From Oehlia diaphana (Eukaryota; Glomeromycota; Glomeromycetes; Glomerales; Glomeraceae), in the NCBI GenBank assembly GCA_003833135.1, contig QZLH01000214.1, forward strand, positions 62,818 to 126,817: DNA of 64,000 bases, read 5' to 3'. The stretch's first letter is position 1, and every line of letters begins with the position of its first letter. Both the position numbers and the translations under genes were made by a program. Shown one piece after another: positions 22,909 to 35,364 of this stretch. The notes beneath the pieces are model-generated. The model searched no databases. It worked only from the letters and a program-made list of their open reading frames with translations, and was not told where the DNA came from.

Positions 22909-22911
22909 TAG
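19308..22911 (+). CDS. USO1: Vesicle tethering factor Uso1/p115
   Basis: Peripheral membrane tether that captures ER-derived COPII vesicles at the cis-Golgi, working with Rab1/Ypt1 and SNAREs. About 16 short exons give roughly 820 residues. The start MDFFSRSYKGLLG is the typical first helix; the ATG at 19308 is preferred to an upstream in-frame GTG. The armadillo-repeat head runs for about 640 residues: DRRAAILGLKGLSREYRQEV, LLGTLLAIRPDHVQDCVL, REIIRNEGLLLLISLTE, DCLHLILNLLRYNVSNQNFF, then a stretch containing SRVKSHSLYALADLIRGNQ-like residues (SHSLYALADLIRGNQNGQEY) and DPYVVWFASVIFSHIL. A short coiled coil (about 110 residues) follows and an acidic Asp run ends the protein. Yeast Uso1 has a far longer coiled coil; this length is nearer animal p115. 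The fourth intron has a GC donor (G|GCAAGT at 20060). Confidence 0.95.
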
Positions 22912-25900
22912 GTTGAAAATAAATTCTTTGTATAAAAAAAAGAATATTTTCGATAATATAAAAATTAAACAATATTTATTTTATATAATTATTTTTATTT
23001 AATTAATAAAAAAAATTATTTTTAAATTTTTTTAGATTTATTATTTAATATAAAATAATAAAATTATAGGTTTTTTTTTTTCATATAACTAGTAGAAGTT
23101 AATATTTTATTATAAAATATTTAGAAACGATTATTATTTAATTACTTCTTTATGATAATGTGTTATTTTTACTAATAAAGCTTTGAGAATTATTTGTTAA
23201 AAGGTTAAAAAGTTGTTAAAAAAATAAATAAAATAAAACAATTATAAAGTTTTAAAAAGTATTATATGAATGAATAAAAATACAAAACCCGATAGAAAGT
23301 AAATTATAATAATAGAAGTGTTGAGATGAATTAATGTAATTAATGTCTTTTTTGATGCAATTGTCTTTTGAGTCTTGATTTCCACGAAACTTCATCTTTT
23401 GCATTATGATAAATAGAAATTATAATATTTTAAATTTCAATAATTTTAATAATTTTAAATGAAAAGCATTCACTTTTTCTCCATCTGCTTTTATATGGTT
23501 TTCTGATTGCTTTTGACTATGCCAGTTCTGGACCAACGAACTCCTATTGCTCCATTCTTCCATTCCATTCCACAAAATTCAACACTGTTATCTTTATTAA
23601 AATTCCGAACCATACAATTTAGTGACCATTATGGAAATAAATCTGTATGATAAAAAGAATTTTTAGAGAAAGAAGTGTTTTCTTAGAGAGAGAAAGTTTG
23701 AGTTGTAAATGGTAGAGCCAGCTGGCAGTTTGCTTCTCTACTCCTCCCGTCCATATCATCAGAGATTTGGGTGCTCAGTTGCATTTAATTACAGTATATC
23801 TAATGATCAACCGTATGCAATTAATATAGTCATGTCCCGACGAAAAATTGAATTTTTGAATAATACTGGATTCATTTAGTAAAGAGATTGTATATCCATA
23901 CCATTTGCAAGAAGCGCGTTTTTCATCCTTATGAAGGTCTGAAATTTAATCATTTTTTCTCCCAATGATATACTAAAACGTTTTCATATGAGTTGTAAAT
24001 TGTAATACATCTTTGAGATCTTTTTTAATAAATTATACTTTAATTGGAAGTAATCTCATTTACTTTGATAAATCATTTAAAATTACGTAAAATATTATCT
24101 TTTTTGTAAAATACTATATAGATATACTGTAAATATTTTTCTTGTTAACCATAATGGTATATAACATTTTTTTCTGTATATATTTTGATATTTAAACTGT
24201 ATTAAATTGTTAAATTCTATTTAAATCATTAAAATGAATATTTTACGACGTAATGTAAAATAATTATGTAAAATAAGTAATAGAGGATTTTCACATTAGT
24301 TTGGAGGGTTTTCGCGTGTATTAAATTAAATTATAGACGATTTTTATCAAATCAATGTACTGTATGTGTTTAATCATTACAGTTACATTGTTACAAAGGA
24401 AATAAAGCTTGCAATAGAAAGAGTCGTAAGAAGAGATTTGCCATTCTGAGATTCGTGTTTGAAACAAAATTTGATTGTTTCTAATGTAGAAAATTAAAAG
24501 TTAAATATCATTACATGACTTAGAAGAAAACTAAAAATTTGAGATATATCTTATATGGTAAAATAAATTATTGTAAAGAGATCAGGTGACCACGTTCATC
24601 TCTACGTTCCCAAATCTAAAGTGAAGAATATTTTAACAAAAACATGTTTTTCATAGCGGTAAACTTGAAACTTACCGGAATATGAAATCGGAAAAGAGTA
24701 GTATTTAATAAAATTTAACTTTCAACATTTTCCTTTCTTGATTTATTACAAAGTTCTTCATTAAAATGTAATAAATATATATTGAATTATATAACAAATA
24801 TTATGTAAAAATGGGTGTCTCCCATTTGATCTTGAGCGGATCCACAAGATTAGGAAAGCTGCTGATAACCTTCAATATATATTTTGGTAAATTTGATTGT
24901 TTTTTCTGATAAATTTATTTAATACATAGTTGCTTCAGTATAATTCAATTGTGTAGAATTGTGTAGGTGGATTAAACTTTCTAATTAAGATACCGTATCT
25001 TTTTCTAAATAAACAACATTTATTTTAATGTATTATATATTTTCTCAATTCTATTATTTTTAAATTTTGCCTTTGATCAAATTGTTTGAGTATCTAAATT
25101 TGTTCTTTTTTTTTCAATCAATCAGCCTGAAGAAAAAAATAGGTTCACAAATTAGTAGAATATGGTGTGATTGAAAATATAACTTTAGCAAGTTATGATA
25201 AAGATCAAATAATTGGAGTTCCACTGCTTTTACTATTCTATCTTTTGAATTGGTCAAGTAATAATACTCTAAATAGTATTTTTCAAATATTTTCATTGTA
25301 TACTTAAAAAAATTCAGTTGGAATTAAAATTATACATAAAAAATTAACTAGTAGTAATTTGTAATGTTAAAAGAAGATAACTTTTGTTGCTCTAATTGTT
25401 GAGAAGGAAAGGTCAATATTGAGTAGGTCTGATTCCATCTTTATAGAAGTATATAAGAGTATCTCAAATTTTCATATAGATTAATCCAATTGATACATTT
25501 GTCATCATTTTTTTCTTAAAACTCTCTTATCACCTTATTACATTTATCAAGTAAATCATTGTGCACTTTTGTGTCTGAGTAACCAAGTTCCAGATGTTAG
25601 GTCCAAATAATTTTTTTTATGACCTGAATTCTTTCATTTTTTTTTTTTCTAAATAACATTCATATTTTTGTGTATGAGCTGTAGTGTATACAGATAGTAA
25701 TACAGCCATTAATGAATATTAAAAGTTTGGAATGTTGACAGATACTTGACATTAAATATGTTATCCAGAAATTTTAAATTTAGGACATCTTCAAATCTTG
25801 AATGTCAGGCACCTTGATGATTTTTTATAGTTTCTGTATGTTTTTTAATACCTGATTTCTTAATATAAATGGAGTAGAATTTTAGATGGTTGAAAAATAA

Positions 25901-26239
25901 TTTCAGTCAGATTATTAATGAAAAAAATCTTTGGATGAGAATCTTATTTTTATAAGTATAATTGTAAAGGTTTAAAATAAATTTAATAATCTTTTCCAAT
26001 TCAGCCAATTATTGAATAAATTTAAAAATATATGAATTGAAAATATTTACTAATTGAGGTAATATATTATGTGTGACTGTGTGTAGTTTTATCACTTTCT
26101 GCTAAAATAAAGTTGAAGTTATATTTGATAAAATTATTAATATTATTGTGAATTTAATTTCTAGTTTATAAAGAAGAGATTACATATTTTTTGTTTTTTT
26201 TATTTGAAAAGAGTGAAAAGATTATAATGATCTGTTAAA
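22912..26239. other. Gene-poor AT-rich region
   Basis: About 3.3 kb with no supportable gene. All frames are cut by stops and there are no splice-joined coding blocks. The stretch near 23700-23780 is less AT-rich than its surroundings but carries no recognised feature. It probably consists of decayed repeats. Confidence 0.4.
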
Positions 26240-27480
26240 AAACTATACTCAGTAGTTATAACACCTAAACCAGCTATTTTTCAAGCATCATGGCCTTTCA
26301 CTTTCATTAATTTTCCTTGTTCAAATTCTTTCATTTCAGAAATAAATGGTAGTATGAATTTGTTAAAATTACCATCAAATGGAATAAATCCAAGAACAAA
26401 GTGAGACTATATGGCAATCCACGTTTTTGGAATTCTGTTACATGAATATAAGCTATAACTTTTCCAAGTACATCTTTTACAAAGAAATCTTTAGCAATTA
26501 ATTCAAATTATTAATCACTTCTTTAGTCCATTTTGTTATCTGAAGATCATCTTTAATTCCATTAGGAGTTTTTTCAGGAAGAAGTGGTGAATGGTTATAT
26601 ACTGTACATCCTTGCAAATAATTATTATACAGTTCAGTCACTTTTTGTCTTTTATCATTAATAGCTTATTAATGTTATTGAATTTTATTAGTAATTCCAA
26701 ACTAAGCATCTGTGTTTCTTTTAACAAGAATGAATTGCTTCTTAGTTATAAATTAATTATAGTATATGTTTGTTAAATTATTAAATGTATTAGATTTAAT
26801 AAATAATCAACAAAAACTTACTAGAACATTGGCATTTAATAATGTCAATTTCTATGAATAAATATTTCTTTCTTAGTATTTTATAACAAATTGTATAAAT
26901 TCTATATTAATAGTAAAAATTGGACCATTCCAATCTATTCCATATTATTATATTATTCTAATAAATTAATGAATTCTTTTATAAATGGTTAAGTATTTTT
27001 TTGGCTGCAGAATATTGTTTAATCGTGTCTAAGAAGTTTATCTACTTCATTGTCTTTCTCTTTTAACGTTATTTGAAAATAATCCTAGAATCTTTAATAT
27101 ATATATTATTATAATAACAAGATAAAGGGGAGAATTTATAAAGAAAATCCGGTTTTTTTTCCATACAACATCTAATTTTTGTTGCATTCTGAATTTCATT
27201 TGCGTCACATGCTCGTGTGAAATCTTCCAAGCAATCAGATCTTGATTACTTCCATTTGGAAATTCGGCAACCCATCCTTCACGCTAATAAAGCCTTCCAG
27301 TGTCCTTCAATAAACATTGTTGTCTTAAGAATTGAAATATTTTCATGTGGTGATCGTGCCCACAACTTTCACCATCTATCTTTATACCACTCTCTCCATA
27401 AGTCATTTGTCTCCTCTTTCTATTTTTTTCTTTATGTAACTTTTTGTTTTTCTTGGTAAAAATTATTAATGAAACAAGCT
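26240..27480 (-). mobile_element. Decayed transposable-element ORF
   Basis: Read leftward, several broken frames give protein-like pieces. At about 26490-26404 is KDVLGKVIAYIHVTEFQKRG followed by LPYS, then, in another frame to about 26290, LGFIPFDGNFNKFILPFISE and MKVKGHDA. EFQKRGLP is the motif seen in the Helitron Rep domain before its HUH pair, here lost; the following LGFIPFDGNF piece instead recalls DDE transposases of CACTA-like elements multiplied in Rhizophagus. A further piece (EGWVAEFPNGSNQDLIAWK, about 27240-27300) may belong to the same relic. Class is therefore uncertain, and the ORF is certainly nonfunctional as it contains many stops and shifts. Confidence 0.45.
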
Positions 27481-28488
27481 TCATGTGGTATAGTACATGT
27501 GTAATTCAGTTTGTTATTATTTTTATTATATTGTTTTCCTTTCTTTTAGTAATAATTTCATATATTGTTTTTATCAGTAAGAGTTGATTTAATCTTTTTT
27601 CAATTCTGTTAAAAAATTTTGACGGCTAAATAAGAGTTGTCACCTGTTCATGATATATTTGTGATGACCACATTTTAGGTAAAGAGCCTAAATCCATTTT
27701 GGATTCCTTTAAGATATCCATAACAAGATCTAGGCATGGTATTAAAATAATAGATGTTAATTATAGTATTTTTCTTCTTTCATATCATTACAATTTTATA
27801 TTATTTTAATTTTTTGATGGCATCTATTGGTAATGTTTAGTTTTCCTCCGTCATCTTTAACTATACCTTAGATATTACTCTTTCTTATCGTGATAATCTG
27901 TTGTATCCTTCGGTATAATATAATTGTTGGTTTATTCTTAAGATAAATGTTTAAATGTTAAGTAATCTATAGTTCATGGTATTCGATATTATCTATAAAC
28001 TTTTTGAAGTCTATAATTATTTTGTCTTTTATAATAGATATTACTTCTTCAACTATAACCTTATAATACCTTGAAATTATTTCTTTTTCGTATTTAGAAA
28101 AAAAAAAAATTTTTATAAAATTTTCTATGAATACAAGTCTTGGATCTTTTATTGATTAGAAACAAGTTAAATAATAATTATTGTATTAAAATCTTCTTAT
28201 CTATATTCTATATTATAAAATTGCTTAATATTATAAATATATCATCTATAATAATAAAATATTATTTTTTAGGGTAAAGTTCAAGTATTTGAAAACTTAA
28301 TAGAAATGCCTACTATATAAGTTCTTTAAGATTATTAAAGGTTAAAATAAAATTATTATTTTTTTTATTATATATATTTTCATTATATTATTATTATTTT
28401 TTCTAAAATTTTTTAATAAAAAAAAAATGAGGGAGAAAAAATGTTGGAAAGAGAAGTGTTTAAATAAAAATATTTTCGGGTATGGCTT

Positions 28489-28553
<65 letters not shown>

Positions 28554-30161
28554 GCTTATTGTTTCAATATTTATTTTATTTTTTTTTTCCCGAAGGAAAT
28601 AGCCACAATTTAACCCGGTTAGTTATTATATATCACAAAAAGTTTCGTCCAATAATATTTAATAATATGTCCAAAAATTATCAAGTTCATTTTTAGGACA
28701 AAAAGAAAAATTCAATTTATTATTCTAATCGGTAATGTTTATGATTCTCTTTCAAAACTCTTTCAATAAGTACAGAAATTTACCTTTTTTATAAATTAAT
28801 GTGATATATTTTAAAATAAAGCATGAATACATATTGTTTATATATATATATTTTTTTTTGTAGTAATAATGTAAAGTTTTTGTTTTCCATGAGCGGCAAA
28901 TTTTCAAGGTAGTGTTTTTAATTTTGGGCAACAATAACTTAATAATTCGACAGATCACGTAGGAGTGAGAAGGAATACGATGAAGAAAAACTTTACTATA
29001 TATTTACGAGCAAAGAGTTATTCTACGGCAGTTTAAAATATTGATGACATGTGATCGTAAAATTACACACGCTACTTCCCATCATTACCACCATTTACTA
29101 CTTACATACTGTCATATTTAGGTAAATAAATGAACATTGCAGGCGGTAATTTCTAGATGAGGCCTATGATAACTATGATTCGTATTCTCCACATCAGATT
29201 TATCATACTTGAGTTTTTTTTAATAATGTTAAAATCAATATTGATGTCTATTGGTTAAGCTTTTGAAAGCGATAGTGTTACATCCAAAAAAGAATTATTA
29301 CTAAGATAATGAGCAAGTTAGAGTTGCGACTTATAAAAAGTGCTTTACGTAATCATTTTCTGAAGCAGGACTTGCATAGCTTTGGAAGGGTGCCGTATTC
29401 CTTATTCGCAAAAATTTAACCTCACGTTCTTTTTTTTTTGTAAGAATGAAACATGGAATAAAAGGAATTCTGTGAGCGCGTCAATCTTGATAAAAAGTGG
29501 CTAAAAACAAGTGTTTTATTGTTTTCTACCTTTGATTGTACTCTGTGTTAACCGCTTTATTTCGCTAAAACCAGTGAAGTCAACGTCAAAGGAGCTTATC
29601 AGCGAATTTGATTCATCAATGTATATCAGTATATGCCAAGCCGCTCTACAACAATTGTAATTCTTGATATAGCGTTTTTACACTCTTAAAATGATATCAA
29701 AAATCCTGACAACTGGAGGTCTTATTAACAACTAAGCTCCTATAATATACAGTATAACGATAAAATCCAATTGTTTAAATTTTATTTATGAAAAGAAGTT
29801 TTATATTTTGAAAGTATTAGAATAATTAGAATAGTTTCTCACATTCAAAAAAAAAGTACTTTACTAATTTTATTCTCCTCTATTTTTTTAATAATAACAT
29901 GATAAAAAATTATAATTTAATAATTCAAAACACTAACCAAACTTATTGTTAAAGATTCAAAATTATGCTCTTTACTAAGTAACTCGACTTGATCAATGTG
30001 AAATAATGTGACAAATAGGAATTCGCCTGAAAAAGCCATAAAGTAAATTTGAGGTTATGTATTTATCCGTCTATAAATATTCAAATAAGTCACAGCAAAC
30101 TTTAGTAAATAATTCACGAAAATTTGCTTAACCATTAATACCGAATATTTGTTTAAAAGAT
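27481..30161. other. Gene-poor region with long T run
   Basis: No coding signal in 2.7 kb. The section 28081-28490 is nearly all A and T. From about 28970 to 29700 base composition is more even, but no frame or structure could be supported. Confidence 0.4.
28492..28552. repeat. 61-base T homopolymer
   Basis: An uninterrupted run of T. The apparent phenylalanine-rich frame across it is an artefact of the run. It may be the fossil A-tail of a leftward-inserted retroposed sequence, but no body could be identified next to it. Its true length is uncertain in a draft assembly. Confidence 0.9.
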
Positions 30162-30163
30162 TA

Positions 30164-31672
30164 TCCCTTAAACTGTAAGCAATTGCGGGCAAATTTGCCC
30201 GCAATTTTACCAAATTTTAGCTCTCATCTAATTTTATGAAAAATAAAGCAATTTTAATAAAAAATTTTTTCCAAAATAGGTTAAATTATATATTGTGCAG
30301 AAATTATTATCATTTATTAATTATATATTAGAAAATTGAAAATTACCCATTGGTCAAAAGTTGTATTTTAAGATAATCACAAAAATTTAAAAATCTTTGC
30401 ACTTAACTTTGGCGATTTCATTGATAATTAATTGTAGCTATATAAAAGCTTAATAGAATATGTAGAATTCGGTATGAGAAATAACTTTTGTTAATATGAT
30501 ATTTGATGTTTAAAAGTAGGATTTTGACTTTATATAGAACCTTAATGAAAATTTTATTACGCATTTTAATTATATACTCATAAAAATTAATTTTTTTTAT
30601 CTCTATTTTGTTTATTATAATGCAAAATTTTTATAATGAAAATANNNNNNNNNNNNNNNNNNNNNNNNNNNNNNNNNNNNNNNNNNNNNNNNNNNNNNNN
30701 NNNNNNNNNNNNNNNNNNNNNNNNNNNNNNNNNNNNNNNNNNNNNNNNNNNNNNNNNNNNNNNNNNNNNNNNNNNNNNNNNNNNNNNNNNNNNNNNNNNN
30801 NNNNNNNNNNNNNNNNNNNNNNNNNNNNNNNNNNNNNNNNNNNNNNNNNNNNNNNNNNNNNNNNNNNNNNNNNNNNNNNNNNNNNNNNNNNNNNNNNNNN
30901 NNNNNNNNNNNNNNNNNNNNNNNNNNNNNNNNNNNNNNNNNNNNNNNNNNNNNNNNNNNNNNNNNNNNNNNNNNNNNNNNNNNNNNNNNNNNNNNNNNNN
31001 NNNNNNNNNNNNNNNNNNNNNNNNNNNNNNNNNNNNNNNNNNNNNNNNNNNNNNNNNNNNNNNNNNNNNNNNNNNNNNNNNNNNNNNNNNNNNNNNNNNN
31101 NNNNNNNNNNNNNNNNNNNNNNNNNNNNNNNNNNNNNNNNNNNNNNNNNNNNNNNNNNNNNNNNNNNNNNNNNNNNNNNNNNNNNNNNNNNNNNNNNNNN
31201 NNNNNNNNNNNNNNNNNNNNNNNNNNNNNNNNNNNNNNNNNNNNNNNNNNNNNNNNNNNNNNNNNNNNNNNNNNNNNNNNNNNNNNNNNNNNNNNNNNNN
31301 NNNNNNNNNNNNNNNNNNNNNNNNNNNNNNNNNNNNNNNNNNNNNNNNNNNNNNNNNNNNNNNNNNNNNNNNNNNNNNNNNNNNNNNNNNNNNNNNNNNN
31401 NNNNNNNNNNNNNNNNNNNNNNNNNNNNNNNNNNNNNNNNNNNNNNNNNNNNNNNNNNNNNNNNNNNNNNNNNNNNNNNNNNNNNNNNNNNNNNNNTTTA
31501 ATGATCAACCGCATATCTAACTTATACAATATTACAATTTATGGCCAGAATGTAGATCAATTTGGCTGCAAAATTATGTGACGATCTGGGCAAAATTAAA
31601 GAATTTTTTATAGGGTCATTTATCCTAATTTAGAAATTGCGGGCAAATTTGCCCGCAATACAGTTTAAGGGA
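30164..31672. mobile_element. TIR transposon with nested palindromes, TA target duplication
   Basis: The two ends are inverted copies: TCCCTTAAACTGTA at 30164-30177 and its reverse complement at 31659-31672, each followed inward by a perfect palindrome centred on GCAAATTTGC (30181-30206 on the left, 31636-31659 on the right). Both ends are flanked by TA (30162-30163 and 31673-31674), as expected of a TA target-site duplication (Tc1/mariner-like or similar). The left copy has an extra AGCAA between terminus and palindrome. About 850 bases of the interior are unknown (N), so a transposase gene cannot be confirmed or excluded; the readable 560 interior bases contain none. Confidence 0.8.
30645..31496. 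other. Assembly gap (852 N)
   Basis: A run of unknown bases inside the inverted-repeat transposon. The apparent reading frames through it are meaningless. The gap probably reflects failure to assemble a multi-copy element. Confidence 0.99.
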
Positions 31673-31905
31673 TAGTTAAAATAAATGAAACCTTTTTCAA
31701 ATTGTAAGTAGTTGCCAAAATTGTTTGAAAAAAACAATTTAAATAAGAAAATTTATTATTCTATCGTGAATACGGTTATACCTAGCTACACACCCTCACT
31801 TGAAATTTAGCCAATAAATTAATTACGCGTGACCAATTAAACGTATGATTTGTTTGAAAATAGTGAAAAAAAGGGTCTAGACTAAAATTGAACATTCATT
31901 AATAT

Positions 31906-33341
31906 TTAAATTAGAGAAGTATTAAGTTCTGTATTTTCATTTTTTTGTCTAATCATCTCATATTCTTTAGTGAATTTTTTGTGTTTAATTTTAACTTCTT
32001 TAACTTTCTGTAAATAATAATCATCTAAATAATAATCTCGTAACAAAGTTTCCAAAATTTGAACCCTTTCCTCTAAAGATGATCCTTCGGGTCTTTTATT
32101 AACCTTTTCAGCTAATGGAATACCAGCAGATGAAACATATTTTCTTGCAAATTTTTTCTTTAAACTTTTTCTACAAGGCATGCAAGTAAAAAGATATTTT
32201 TGTGCTAAACCCCTTTTAATATTAAAAGATTATCAGTTATGGAATTTATATAATAAATTAAATCTTGTTCTACGAATTATTATTTACCATGGTTCATGTT
32301 TTTGCATTCCAAAAAGTAAATAAAAAATCCCTATAAATTATGTTAATTTTACAGTTTATTTATTTGATTGATTAATTCGAATGTTACTATTTATAACTTA
32401 CCGGCCGTGGCACCATAAAAACCTCCAAAATTAGATAATAAATCTGTGACTAATAAATTAAATTTAATTATTTTACAAATCTGAGTTTATATCAAATATT
32501 ATATAGTATATATATGCTTACAATCATATATTCTTTTTATTTCAACTCTTGGATTTGAACGTGGATAAATATTAAGATGAATTTCATTGGACGCTAACTG
32601 TATGGGTAATTGTTCTAGTTGCGGATTTAATTCCAATTTATATATTTTAAACATTTCCTCTTTAATGATTGGATTAAAAGATATAAAATAAGCTTGACCA
32701 AGATAAAGTGAGAAATGAGCTGTTTCTATTCTTCCAAAATTAAATGATATTGGATCAGAATCACTGGCAAATCTATCGTTATCGAAAGTTGTGACAGGAA
32801 GGTCAATCTTGTCAATAAAGTAAAATGATTCAATACTTAAAAATAATAAATTATTAGGAATATTGAGAGGAGATATATTATAAAAAGAAAAATCAAAATT
32901 ATATGTTATATTTCGATTTGTATAATTATTAAGGTTATTAAGAGTAGTGGTGATATTCAGCAAAGGTTGTATATTATGTGAATAATTTGAAAGATAATAA
33001 TAAAATAAACTATAGTTTAAATTAACAATTTGATAATAGGGAGTATGATTATTAATTTGTGTCGACGTATAATTCTTTTCTCTTATAACAATATTCATTT
33101 CATTAGAAATTCCTGTACACATTTTTATATTAAGTCCATAATCCATTTTGTCCATTTTCATACTGTTCATACCACTCTCAATATTTTTAAGAATGACAGT
33201 AACTTCCCCGTTAATTTTTTGAAATTGAATGCTTGAATAATAAATGATTAACCCTATGAGAATAATGGCAAAAATTCCTCGAACAAATCTAAACCAAACT
33301 GGTTCAGTTGATCGATAATTACAAATTGTATCTAAAAACAT
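31906..33341 (-). CDS. Two-pass membrane protein with large glycosylated loop
   Basis: Four exons (32522-33341, 32402-32449, 32288-32330, 31906-32212) give 405 residues. A short N-terminal tail is followed by a membrane helix at about residues 20-42 (FVRGIFAIILIGLIIYYSS), an outside loop of about 230 residues with many N-x-S/T sites (NYTS, NYSL, NYSH, NITT, NYTN, NITY), a second membrane segment (LLSNFGGFYGATAGIFYLLF) and a cytoplasmic tail of about 110 residues with CMPCRKSLKKKFARKY and SLEERVQILETLLRDYYLDD, likely a short coiled coil. The last two exons would look like a separate 91-residue gene if the splicing were missed. The two-pass topology with big outer loop resembles that of P2X or ENaC subunits, but no sequence signature of either is present. 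No family name can be given. It diverges from the multi-pass gene at 33804. Confidence 0.75.
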
Positions 33342-33803
33342 TTTTAATCTTTACCATTTAATATTATTATATAAACTAATTTTAAGCAAGTCAAGTTTTT
33401 AATAATTAAAAAAAAGAAGCTTTCAAGAATTCTACGCATAATTTAATTGATCAACAAAAGTTTAGCCTTTTTAATACTATCCTAGTTTTTGTTCTATTCA
33501 CTTATTCACTGGAGGCTATAGGTGCCGTCGGAATTGCCGAATTAAATTACCATTTACAGATTACAGATTATCTACACATAACAAGAAAAATGTATTTTTG
33601 ATATTAATATTATCAGCAATTTAATGATTACGGCATAAGCTTCATGGCGCAATTAATTCTGACGGCAAGTATAGTGGCTGAGTCTGATCGTTTAAGTAAA
33701 ACCTGTAAAATTAGTAAATAAGCCATCAGCCGCAATAAATAATACTGTATCTATAAAATAATGTACTTTCTATTGGTCCTTTTATAAGTTGAGGAAAAAA
33801 AGA
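33342..33803. promoter_or_regulatory. Bidirectional promoter region of two membrane-protein genes
   Basis: The 462 bases separate the starts of the leftward two-pass and rightward seven/eight-pass membrane proteins. No coding signal. Both promoters lie here; no defined element recognised. Confidence 0.4.
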
Positions 33804-35364
33804 ATGGATTCCAGTTCACGAAATCGTTACTTTAATATTATATTCTTGGGAATATTTTTCAGTGAAATTATAATTTATATTAAATGCTTATTTATATTGC
33901 CAATAAGAACGGATTGGTTGATTTTATCGGTGTCTATAATTTTTATGTCAGGAATTTATGCTGTAAGTTGGTTTTTATTAACTTATTTGTTCCATCTTTA
34001 TTATCCTGTACTAAAAAATTAATTCTATTTCGTTCATATGAATAGTTTCTTAAAAAGACATTACTTTATTTATTAGCTTTTTGCGTAGTAAATATGGTAC
34101 AAATCTCGCTTTTAATCGATCTTGTGCGTTTTGAGATTCACTTCTGCTCGTTGATAAATGATATACAGTTGATAAGATATGACATGACATTAAGTAACAT
34201 AATTTTATAATTAATTATTATTTTACTTTTAAGTTTTTGTCTTAATTAATCTTTTTAAATATCATGTAAAGTAAATAAAAGTTACATCGTTGAACAATTT
34301 CGATCAAATGATGAAAAGGAATGTAGAAAGACATTTGTTATTCCAATTATTATTTATATTGCTTTAATAATATTTTTTGTTATTTTATATATTATATTAT
34401 TTATTATAATGTGGAAAAATAAGTAAGTCAAATTAAAAATTCAAGTTAATTTTCTAAGCAAATTTTTTATAAATACGTTGTAAATTTAGATACTGGAATG
34501 TTACTTCACGTACTAAAATCCCAATACCATATGATCTAAAAAGTAAGTGATTATGAAAAGGTCTTTTTAAAATCATTCAGCATTTATTAGTATTGATTTG
34601 AATTCTTTGTTTTTTTTTTTTAAAAAAAAAATTAACATTAGAGCCTTACATTGCATTCAAAATTTATAACTCTTTATTATATATAATATTACATACTTTT
34701 TTCCTAAATGATGTTGTTGGATTATCGGATACTATCTCTTTGGTTGATCACTATCTTATTGCATTATCGTTTGCATTCTTTTGCCCATTATTTATTTTAA
34801 TATTCAGTTCAAAAATTGTAAGTTTATTTATGTATTTAGGCACTATTATTATAATTTTGAAATTTATTAATTTGATCATTATTTTTTTTTAATTTAGATT
34901 AAAGAAGAGTTGTCGTTTTATATTTTTTTAATTTATGTCACCATCATCGGACAAATTTGTTTGTTAATTTATTTTGATATTCAATTTACTTTTGATTTAC
35001 ATTCAGTTACAGTATATGTAATGTTAATTTTAATAAGTTTATTATTTATAAATACAATTTTATGTCACCGAAACTTTGGTAAAAACCTTAAATTTTATAG
35101 TAAGTAATCTATATGCATATATATAAGTTATTTATGAATTTATAAATTATCTTTCGGAATTAATCTAAATGTTTTAATTTTTTATTTTTTTTAGTAAAGT
35201 TTGATCCTAAATTGGATAAAGAATACGAGTATTCAAATGATTTGAATGATTATGATGACTATGATGACGACAACGAGGAAGAAGAAAAAGATGAAAAGAT
35301 TTTTGAAAAATTAAAGCGACATTGGAAAATTTTTTATGATTCTTTTATTTTACACATTTGCTGA
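33804..35364 (+). CDS. Seven- or eight-pass membrane protein, receptor-like layout
   Basis: Start ATG at 33804 (MDSSSRNRYFNIIFLGIFFS). Exons: first from 33804 to about 33970-34000 (its end is unresolved), 34077-34193, 34272-34422, 34490-34542, 34642-34817, about 34899-35100 and about 35195-35364. From the second exon on, phases fit. Membrane segments: IIFLGIFFSEIIIYIKCLFI; WLILSVSIIFMSGIYAVSWF; FCVVNMVQISLLIDLV; FVIPIIIYIALIIFFVILYI; YNSLLYIILHTFFL; HYLIALSFAFFCPLFILIF; FYIFLIYVTIIGQICLLIYF; VTVYVMLILISLLFINTIL. The tail is acidic (DYDDYDDDNEEEEKDEK) and intracellular if the count is seven. No rhodopsin, STE2/STE3 or PTH11 signature was seen. It could be a G-protein-coupled receptor-like protein or a transporter fragment; the first intron donor GCT|GTAAGT does not keep frame, so that junction needs transcript evidence. 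Confidence 0.6.

Noticed and set aside
27217..27484. Overlapping ORFs on both strands
   Set aside because: Treated as parts of the transposable-element relic; neither shows a domain on its own.
28427..28696. Phenylalanine-rich protein
   Set aside because: Product of the 61-base T run, no splice or start context.
30608..31529. Three long reading frames on both strands
   Set aside because: They consist of unknown bases in the N run; only a few real codons lie at the ends.
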